Positions 55,816-64,000 of a stretch of 64,000 bases of DNA are shown in pieces. Positions within the stretch are counted from its first letter, which is position 1. The number at the start of each line of letters is the position of its first letter. A program made the translations under genes and the position numbers. A model generated the notes under the pieces. That model was not told the origin of the DNA, did no database searches, and saw nothing but the letters and a program-made list of their open reading frames with translations. The DNA comes from Cryptomeria japonica (Eukaryota; Streptophyta; Pinopsida; Cupressales; Cupressaceae), in the NCBI RefSeq assembly GCF_030272615.1, contig NC_081410.1, forward strand, positions 289,849,957 to 289,913,956. The letters are read 5' to 3'.

Positions 55816-58800
55816 ATGGCATCTTCATCCACTCTTGAATTTATTGCAAACCCTACTATTATTGAAGTAATTAAGTGCCCTAGACCCATTTTCAAACTTG
55901 TTCCTAAAATTGTGAAGAAAGATGATAGCATAGGTGCATTTTCTCAAATTCCTAAGGGAGTAGTATATGCTGAAGACTGTAGGATGTATATACATTGTCA
56001 TATAGAGGAATTAGGTGATGATAAAATCAAAAACATGTATAGCACTATCATTTGTGATGAATCTGGAAATATCAAGCTGAAACATAAGATAGTGGAAACC
56101 CTAGGTTTTACTGAAATCCTTAGTGTCCTGGATTTTCCCAAGGATATTATAAGTATTGTGCTAAGTAGAGTTCATGGTGAATTCTTTTGGTTGGATACAA
56201 TTCATAAAATCACAAAGGAAGTCATTAAGGTAGTAACAGGGTTACCTTCCACCGGTAGTAGACCTGACAAAACAAAGAGAGTCTCAAATGACACAGTAAT
56301 GGATTTAACTGATGCAACATTCGACAAAAGGTCTCTAAGGGTAAATGATGTAAAGGACATAAATTTGAGATTTATCAGTATGATCTTAGGTTACAAAGCT
56401 ACACATGCAAATAGGTTGAACTCAGTTTCTAGCCTATGTATTAAGAGTGCTTATGACATGGTCAACAACAATGCTAGAATAGATGTATGTGAATGGCTCA
56501 AAGATGAATTGATAGACAATCTGGGGAAAATTAAAGGAGATAAGAAAGGAAAATTCAAATTTGGAAATCTACTTGTTTGTTTGATGTTGTACATAACTAA
56601 ACAAGTACCCAGTATTGGTGCAAGAGATTTTGGTTTTGACATTTCGGTAGGAAAACAACTGTTGGATCTATTGAGAAATATGGGAGAAAACTAGGAGAAA
56701 AACTTAAATGATCACTTTCAAGCACTAAAGGATCGAATGAAAACTAGAGTAAGACTATCACGGGCTATTGTGGACAAGTATCAAAAAAAAAAATTGTTTT
56801 GTAATAAAAAAGTATGAAATCTGGATGGAGGTAGTTGTCCCTAGAACTATTTGGGTAGCTGAAATGGGCTATGAGACAGATGACAATATTATTGAAACTT
56901 ATGCAAAATCCCTCCTTGAAGCACCCAAGGAACCTACTGAGAAAGTTTTTGGAAATGGTGAAACAATAGAAAGTGGAATTCAATCTAGAAAAAGGGTTAA
57001 GAAAGTTGAAGCAACAATAAGGAAAGGAACCTGATATGCTAAAGAAATTAAAGAAGATGTTTTGAAGCGAATTGGTATAAGTGAAAGTGAGTTGGAAACA
57101 CTTCAACCTAAAACTCATCTTTCATCGGTTGGAACTTCTTCTGAGAGTGATATGCCAGCAGTATTTAAAAGGGTAGAAAGGAAAAGAAAACCCTCACCAG
57201 TACCCTCACCTGCACCAAAGAGAACTAGACAAAAACAATAGGCAGTTAGGCCTCTGGTAAAGAAAATGACTCCTAAGAAAAAGAAGGTAAAACATAATAT
57301 TGCTCCACTGGACAAACTTCTTAGTGAAATTACAGAGGATGGTAAGCTAAAGAACATCAGAAAAATATACAATACACTATCAGCTGATGATAAGGAAAGC
57401 ATAGAGAACAGTGTAATTTTACACTTATATATTTATAAGAATTTTTTTATGGAAGTTGTTGATGAAATACCAAATGATCTATATAGGAGATTAGAAGCTA
57501 GAAGGTTAGCCATAGTTGAGCTAGACAAGAAAATCAAGATTGAAAAATTACTTGCAATACATCCAGTAAACTCAATTGATGAAACAGATAAACTTATCAG
57601 TGAAGCAAACCAGATAGTATTCTCCACTAGTCACCGACATGTAGCACTGATGGAAGGTAGAGTAAATGAAGTCTTTGAGGAAATGATAGATGCATGGGAT
57701 ATATTCTTTGTGGAAAAAGAAAAACAGGAAGAATTACTCAGACCAAAGACTATTAAAGTATATCAAAAGGACAGGGATAAGGGGAAAGGTAAGGTAGTTG
57801 GTCCTCCAAGCTTGAAAATAATTGATAATATACCCCTACCTCCTTTAGATACTCCACCGATAGATACTACTAATAGTCAACCGGCCACAGAGAGTATGGA
57901 GACTCCACTAGAGGATACTAATCCTGAGTCTGAAGTTTTATATATTGTAAATATTGATACTCAAGAAGTAAATGTTATGGTTGATAGAGAAACCACTGAG
58001 GACAAGAAGACAAGTGTGACTACTGATTCATCGGCTACAAAAGTTGAGAGAAGCATAGAAAAACCTACAAAGAAACTGACAGAGGATACAACTAAGAAAC
58101 CGGTAGATACAACTAAAAAACCATCAGAAAAACTGGCTAAGGAAAGTACAGATGTACAAATTGAGACTACATCTGAGAAATCGACAGTTGAAAGCTCAGA
58201 GAAACCTTTTGAGATACAGATAGAGAATCTGAAGCAGGTACAGGTTGAAGCACAGATTCAGACAGAGATAGTGCCACAAACCAAAACTGAAAAGCCTAAA
58301 CCTTTGTTTGTAGAAATGCAAACACAGACTGACCTACCAGAGGTCGAGTCAAGTAAGGTGATTACCACAACCAGTAGCATGGCTATTGTAAAGGCAGTTG
58401 GACAGACATTTGGTATGTCTATGGCAGAATTCAGACCTACAAATGTAACAGAGGTCTTATTGGATTCAATTAAGAAGATCACAAAGTGCAATGCACAAGC
58501 CTATAAGGCTATTGATGATACAATTCCCATTCTTAAACTGATAGCACCAAAGTGTATTGTAGATAACAAAGATTCTTTAGGTCAACTAGACACATTGTCT
58601 AGGTTCATCACCAACAACATATTGACTATTGATCAAATAAATGAGGATACATTCAAGGAAAGAATGATTAAAGAAAAAGAGAAATTCTTTGAGGAAATTG
58701 TGAATAAGAATAAGGAGAAAATGGATACCCTATTACCAGAACTTAGAGAAATAATTCTTGACTTCAAGAAACTGTACAGAGACACTTGTAAAACAAACAT

Positions 58801-59108
58801 TTTAACAGAAGATCTAGACAAGGAAATCAGCAAAGCACAAGATAAGATCAACAATATTGCTAACAATCTGATAGGTACAGTCAGATTCATTTTTGGAGAT
58901 AGAGAAGAAGATTGCAGAGCAAGAAGAGAAAATCAAGCAGTTTGAGAAGGACAAAGAGAGAATAAAGGATAAAGCAAAAGACTTGAAATGTAGACTTGGT
59001 CCCAAATTAGATTACCTCATTTCATTGAGAAAAGAAATTTCTGAGGCTCTAGTTCCTAGACTGAAGACACCGGAAGAGAAAATGCACATACTCACTGGTA
59101 CAGTGTAA
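55816..59108 (+). pseudogene. ORF2: large conserved protein of unknown function
   Basis: An ATG at 55816 (MASSSTLEFIANPTIIEV) opens 292 codons. The protein then continues across TAG 56692, a shift in the A-run at about 56785, TGA 57032 and TAG 57239 into a 559-codon open part (57266-58945), and a last shift near 58900 leads to TAA at 59106. In order: a globular N-terminal region with YIHCHIEELG, VLSRVHGEFFWLD, HKITKEVIKVVTGLPSTG and DLTDATFDKRSL; a basic segment (KRVERKRKPSPVP); a helical part (ITEDGKLKNIRKIYNTLS); a Thr/Lys/Pro-rich tract (TEDTTKKPVDTTKKPSEK); and a C-terminal coiled coil ending in KDLKCRLGPKLDYLISLRKE. The IT-x-TGLP-x-G motif recalls plant-mobile-domain and plant transposon proteins, only a resemblance. 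No enzyme motif is recognised. Confidence 0.82.
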
Positions 59109-59417
59109 AGAACTCTAGAGGCACTAAAAGACAACAAATCATTCAACAATGGTTTAAATTTGGTTTTGACATATATTTCTCAAATTGTAACCCACCAGTT
59201 ACAAGAATCCAAGCAAGACTCCACTAACAGTGAATGACAACCTTTGTCATTGATGTCAAAGGGGGAGTAGTGTGATGAGAAAAATGGTCAGAAGTAGAGA
59301 TTATCTGCTCAGGGGGAGCACACATTTTTGGACATAAAATTTTTGGCAAAGATTTTTTGGCCTTCAGTTTTTGGATACATTCTTGAATTTTTCTCATGAG
59401 TATTGCCATCAATGCTA
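59109..59417 (+). other. 3' non-coding region of the 6.6 kb element
   Basis: It includes two 'aagggggag' purine runs before the true tract: 'caaagggggagtagtg' near 59258 and 'cagggggagcacac' near 59309. Similar text occurs at 20400-20525 on the minus strand of the 7.9 kb element. No ORF is recognised. Confidence 0.65.
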
Positions 59418-59428
59418 AAGGGGGAGAT
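59418..59428 (+). other. Polypurine tract of the 6.6 kb element
   Basis: 'aagggggagat' directly precedes the 3' LTR start 'tgttggcaaata'. It is the same junction type as at 20329-20342. Confidence 0.88.
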
Positions 59429-60219
59429 TGTTGGCAAATACACACTCTAATGAGATATTGTAGGTGATTGAAGGTATTTTCATTGATGGAAACCTTGCAA
59501 TCATGTGATACTGGTAGACAAACATCGGCACCAACACCGACAGACTCTACACCTGCATACAGGACACCGACACCGAAAAGAACACCAACACCCTGGCCAA
59601 CAATAATTTTGTATTAATGTATTTTATAATTAATTGTAAAATATTTTGTAAGATGACATGGAAGATTGTAATATGACTCATATATGTATGATATCATTGT
59701 AGATTATTTTGTAAGTGGTAGGATGTGAAATATGATGTAAAGGTAGCAGACCTAATATGCGAATTATTGGATAAGGGATTATGTATGTAGCAGAGTTTAA
59801 ACCAGTACTGAATCTGGCATAGCAAATGCTAATTTGAAGTAGTACAAGACATTGGATTAGTATAATCCATTTTTGTAAGTCAGTGTGACTTCTTTTGTAA
59901 TTGAGCAGTGAGCTCTAGGCACTTGGCCTTCCTGCATGTGCAGGCCCCTGTTGTAGCAGTAATATTCCCTTATTGACCAGTAAGTGAATATTATGGGTCA
60001 CAAATCCCACCGAGGTTTTTCCCACACCGGGTTTACTCGTTAAAACGTTGTGTTATGGTGTGTTTTTCATGTTGTGGTTGTTATTCTTATTTGCTACATT
60101 ATTTCTGGTTTATAAGTACACAGTTTTAATATGATTTTCATGTTATAAGTTAAAAAATTATTATTACCATTCAGATACTGATTCACCCCCCCCTCTCAGT
60201 ATCTTTGGGAATCCTAACA
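59429..60219 (+). repeat. 3' LTR of the 6.6 kb element
   Basis: It begins 'tgttggcaaatacacactc' and ends 'gggaatcctaaca'. A run of 'acaccgacaccgaaaagaac' words lies near 59560-59590, shortened in the 5' LTR. A 44-base block near 60125-60165 is missing from the 5' LTR. Confidence 0.93.
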
Positions 60220-60224
60220 AGGAT

Positions 60225-61945
60225 TGATTTTTTGGAAATTGTAAGGCAATTAAGTGTTTCTAATGCTAAGCATTTTGGAGATGCACACAAGCAAGCTTTC
60301 CTCCCTGGTACACTTCATTTCCAAAATTTTAAATTTGTGTCTACCAAAGCATATGAAGTTATTGATAGGAAGCTGGTGGATGAATACAACTTGTTCCAGC
60401 ACATATCTAGAACACACTATCATCATGAGGGTTACATCCATGCTAGCAGGAAGAGGCAAGAGTTGGGAGATTATTTTCATCAGGAGGATGAATTTGAAGG
60501 CATGTGTAGAAATAAGGAGGTGGAAGAGCTGGTGGATGTAATGGAGACCTTGGAGAAACAACTAGAGGAGAGAAGGCAAAGATTAGAAAAAATGGAGGAA
60601 GAACCAGCCCAAATTGATTCAGGGGAGAACGAAGTTGTTTCCAAGCTCCGAGCTCCTAAGAAAGAAAAAGATCCAAAAGAATAGGATAGGCTCATCATTG
60701 TACTGAATGCAAAAACATATGAAAGAATGATAGAGCATGTTTCCTTTGTGTCAGATGATCAATTTATAAAGTCTAAAGAGTTCAAATCTTTCATGTACCA
60801 TTTCAAGGGTAAGAAATTAAGGGAAGCAGTGCCAAATATTACCCGTGAAAATGAGGTAGAAATGAAGAAGAGGTTGAAGGAAGATATCGACATAGAAGTT
60901 GAGACTATGAACCCACAAAAGGGGAGGCAACTACTAGTAGAGACTAAAATAATTGTGTTTCTAGGTTGGGACCTAAGTGCCTCATTTATCTTTGATTCTT
61001 TGTTGAACTCAGACAATAAGGATATGAAATTGAATATCCAAGGAGTAAAAGATATTTTTATTGCATCAAGGTACGATCCAAATGAGGAAGAAATGTTGTT
61101 GTGGGCCTTGTACCCTCCCAATAAAAGGCCAAAAATTATAGATGTGGATTAAGATTTTGGTCACATGATGACTCTAAAAGTTGGAGAGGTAGACCCTATG
61201 GTCACGACTGACATAGGTATTAATATTTCAAAATTCGACAAGGCCCAATTGAAATATGAGATAGCAGAGAAGAATAAATATAAGGCCTTATATGAAGAAA
61301 CCCTTAAGAGGAGTGGGCATCTGATCCCTCACATCACTAATTCAAGAGGTCAGTGGAAGAAGAAATTTTAAAAATTAGCTTATGAGCATACTAAGTTGAA
61401 AAGGGAGATGAAGAGATCGGGATTGACACTGCTTGTGTTTTGCTGAGTAAGAGATATGACAATATGGAGAAAGCATTGGACGAGTTCTGGGGTGTATATC
61501 AGAGGAACATGGACAATATGGTTTCACACACCAAAATTCAAGAAAGACTCAACTTGTTGTTGCAAGATGCACCGACTAAAGAAGAGGTAAAAAGGAAGGT
61601 TGAGGGTCTTCTTGTCACACATGAGGAAGCTACAAAGGAATTGAAGTTTGAATTTGATGAATGCCAACAAATTGTCCAGCGTGGGGTTCCCCATTTGGTA
61701 GATGATGCAGGAGTAATTAAAGATAAGACTATATGGCTTTCTGAGTGCAAGTCTTTACTCAGTGCAAACCAAGCCATTGCCAAAATAGATATCCTTGATT
61801 TGAATGACATTGCTGACTAGTTCGAGAAGTTTAATAGGATCAAGAATGCAGCCAGGGATATGATCTTCAATGCAACAACCTACAAAGACCTAGGTTATTT
61901 ATGGCACATTCAGAAGTGCGGACACTGGATGGATCGAAAACCTTA
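60225..61945 (+). pseudogene. LTR ORF, 3' LTR copy, second part
   Basis: The second part of the ORF, separated from 52368-53579 by the nested element. It shows FLEIVRQLSVSNAKHFGDAH, SRTHYHHEGYIHASRKRQELG and a coiled coil ELVDVMETLEKQLEERRQRLE that is open here, while the 5' copy has a one-base loss at the same place. SFVSDDQFIKSKEFKSFM follows, then stops near 61150 and 61369, and a shift near 61415 leads to a final part (61440-61820) with VQRGVPHLVDDAGVI. It ends around 61945. Confidence 0.75.
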
Positions 61946-62947
61946 AGTCATTGTTTAGTTTTGTGTTTGTAATGCAATCAGTGTTTTAGTTAGGTTGCTT
62001 AGTTATTGTTATGTTAATTGTTTAGGATAATGGAAGGGTGTGTCCTTCCATTCGTATCTCTTAGCATGTATATTTGTAATGAGTCATTTTGTGTGAAAAG
62101 AAGGTAGAACTCAGAAAATAGATATTGCCTAGCAAGATTGCAAGTTATATGTATTAGGGAAGTCTATAGAACAAAGAGGTATGTTTTATGCAAAATAGGT
62201 TGTAATGGATTATTGTCAGGTGCATCTTGTGTATGAAACCATCTCTTAAAGATTAATATATGAAGCTTCATTGTTTCTTTTCCTAAGTATTGTGCATACT
62301 TCTATGTTGATGAGTTATTATGTCCTCTTGATGATGTTTTTACATGATTTACTATGATGTGCCATCACATGCTGTTACAGTAAAAGTGATATTGGGTTCT
62401 TCATTGTTGTGTAACACATACTGAAACCTTCATAGTTGATATTTAATAATGTCTCAGGAGTTGATAGGATTTTATGTCCACAAAGTATCATAAATACCCC
62501 TGGATAGAGGCACTAGTCTACTATTCATCTTTTAAGGTTCTGGTTGGTCATGCATACAAGATCCCTGATAAGGAAACATTCTTCCTAATTTCTATATGAA
62601 CTGATATTTACATATTTCTTTCATGTCCTAAAAGTATTCTTATTCTTAATATACTATTATAATCATTTTCATTTCTTTTCAAAAGCATTTTACTTAAAGC
62701 ACTAAATAAAGCATAAATTGCAAAACAACAAATTGCTAGTTTTTGAAATTTGCTAAAATGCTTAAATCCACTATAAACAATCTTTTATGTGTTCTTGAGA
62801 GAAAGAGGTATACCCACCTAGGTTCAGTGGATCCTTAAGTGTAGAGGGATTTGTTCTTCGACCATCCCTGTTCATTGGCCAAAGCTTATTGGATTAGCTG
62901 AGGAATTGGCAAACCCTTAGGTATTCCAATCTATGGTTTTGGGAACA
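61946..62947 (+). other. Non-coding end of the 3' LTR
   Basis: The counterpart of 42958-43940. No gene is seen. Confidence 0.7.
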
Positions 62948-64000
62948 ACCACACCCTTTTGATGCATAGAATTAAACCCATTACACACTTATGACAACAT
63001 CAACAAAAAGCAAACAGAACTCACTAAGGCTCAACAACAAGGAGGTTACTGTAGATGGGCTGGATCTACACATACAACTCAACTATGTTTGAGCATGAGA
63101 TAGGTGGAACATTTCCACAAAACAGAAAGAAAAAGATATTCTGATTTAATTTTAAAATGATCTTCTGACAATCCTTCAACATTACAAAAGACTAGTGCCT
63201 TATCTAGGCCACAGATTCAAGTATAAAACTAGAAGAGAAATCTCAGGTGCAAGCTTCTTTCAACATTAAATTTTCATGTATCAATACCTTACATTAATAC
63301 AATCCTCTACTCTGTCATGAAATCATACTTATGTGTACCCAACAAATACATTCAGAAACACTAATGTTGGGTTTCAGGATTTAAATCCTTCCTTGAAGAA
63401 TACCCGAAAGACAAGCATTACACTCTCAGAGAAGACCAAAAGAGACAAATCCAAATTATCCTTGATATTGTGAAACTGTATGAATCTTAATACATTTCTA
63501 GAGACAATTTCATGGAAAATCACACATGTCGTGCATATGTGTAAACCTGCAAACTGAAACAAAACCTACAACAAAGACAAAACTAGAAGCCCAAAAGAAC
63601 ACACTGTCATTTGCAAAAAATGAAAAATGCCTTCACTGGAACCTACAATTTTGGATTTCTCCTTTAGAGAAAGTCTCCAAAAAACTAGAACCCTTACAAT
63701 TAAGAATAATTGAGAATATGAAGAAGAGGGAAAAGACCAGATTTGCTTCACAAATTGTTAAGTGTCCTCTTTCCCCAACTGAAAAACATTCCTTCATCCT
63801 TCCCATGTAAACTTCACTCAAGACATCTTACCTTTGTTAAAACTAATAGCATAGCTGAATTCCTCATTCTGAAAGCTTTCCAACGGTATATAATATGTCT
63901 ATATTTGGGTTAAATATACCCCTCCAATCAATTAATCCCGAATGTAGACCATCATTTAAATTTTTGAATTTTTCAATAGTTTGGAGTATACATTTAATTT
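62948..64000. other. Unassigned right flank
   Basis: I see no recognisable gene, LTR edge or repeat match to the rest of the window. The open frames at 63374-63821 overlap on both strands and look accidental. The stretch does not continue the Ogre/Tat relic that lies left of 38436, so the large element does not simply interrupt that relic, or later rearrangement has occurred. Confidence 0.5.

Larger units (their letters stand above)
53580..60219 (+). mobile_element. Complete 6.6 kb LTR element without pol, nested in a Tat LTR
   Basis: LTRs at 53580-54326 and 59429-60219 flank a PBS, two ORFs and a polypurine tract. The target-site duplication is 'atgat' (53575-53579) and 'aggat' (60220-60224), one change. 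Removing the insert restores continuity with 41215-41235 of the 5' LTR ('acatgattgcctttttgg'). No RT, integrase, protease or RNase H motif is visible. ORF1 and ORF2 match those of 19406-27349. Termini, PBS and polypurine tract resemble Copia SIRE/Maximus elements, so a Copia helper is the likely source of enzymes. Confidence 0.94.
38436..62947 (+). mobile_element. Large Tat-lineage Ty3/gypsy element with 5.5 kb coding LTRs
   Basis: The 5' LTR (38436-43940) and 3' LTR (50744-53579 plus 60225-62947) flank PBS, gag, protease, RNase H, RT, second RNase H and integrase. Without the nested 6.6 kb element and its duplicated target site the length is about 17.9 kb. Both LTRs contain a long ORF of unknown function. 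The order protease, RNase H, RT, degenerate RNase H, integrase marks a Tat-lineage element. Stops and frameshifts in every domain and LTR divergence (about 20 differences in 330 aligned bases near 40.3/52.6 kb, by eye) show it is old. I see no good target-site duplication: 'aactc' lies before and 'accac' after. Confidence 0.88.
60225..62947 (+). repeat. 3' LTR of the large Tat element, right part
   Basis: It resumes 'tgattttttggaaattgtaa' where 53579 broke off and matches 41229-43940 of the 5' LTR. It ends 'tatggttttgggaaca' at 62947. The following 'accacaccc' no longer matches the PBS region after the 5' LTR. Confidence 0.88.

Noticed and set aside
63374-63821. Possible host exon in the right flank
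   Set aside because: Open frames on both strands overlap, no splice-consistent or family motif can be recognised, and nothing else supports a gene.

Overview
This 64 kb window looks like intergenic DNA from a large, repeat-rich plant genome, most likely a gymnosperm. It is AT-rich and holds only plant-type LTR retrotransposons, fragments of them, duplications and one unusual satellite-like array. I see no convincing host gene, tRNA, rRNA or prokaryotic feature. The assignment to a conifer-like plant is an inference from the dense nesting of old elements and the Tat/Ogre plus Copia mix; nothing here identifies a species.

Layout. 1-2024: decayed unassigned DNA. 2025-6062 and 6678-10720: a direct duplication of about 4.04 kb, each copy carrying a minus-strand Ty1/copia reverse transcriptase/RNase H relic. 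11.7-14.2 kb: a truncated plus-strand Ty3/gypsy Tat-type element (gag, protease, RNase H). 14.2-30.4 kb: an array of palindromic units (14640-15435, 19156-19405, 27350-29985) split by two minus-strand LTR elements, each with target-site duplications: a 3.7 kb coding-less Tat-type element (15436-19155) and a 7.9 kb element without pol (19406-27349). 30436-38435: a minus-strand Ogre/Tat relic with 3' LTR, integrase tail, protease and gag but no reverse transcriptase. 38436-62947: a large plus-strand Tat-type element (gag, protease, extra RNase H, RT, degenerate RNase H, integrase) with LTRs of about 5.5 kb. Its 3' LTR is interrupted by a complete 6.6 kb plus-strand element (53580-60219) of the same pol-less family as 19406-27349. 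62948-64000: unassigned.

How the parts relate. The 3.7 kb element shares LTR and polypurine-tract sequence with the coding Ogre/Tat relic and is a plausible non-autonomous partner. The two pol-less elements have PBS and polypurine tracts resembling those of Copia SIRE/Maximus elements, a coiled-coil/zinc-knuckle ORF1 and a conserved ORF2 of roughly 1,100 codons, so they probably depend on a Copia element for RT and integrase. The large Tat element carries a long ORF inside each LTR, downstream of a TATA-like box, so its genomic RNA would begin with a non-gag-pol coding region. All coding regions are broken by stops and frameshifts, so these are fossils.
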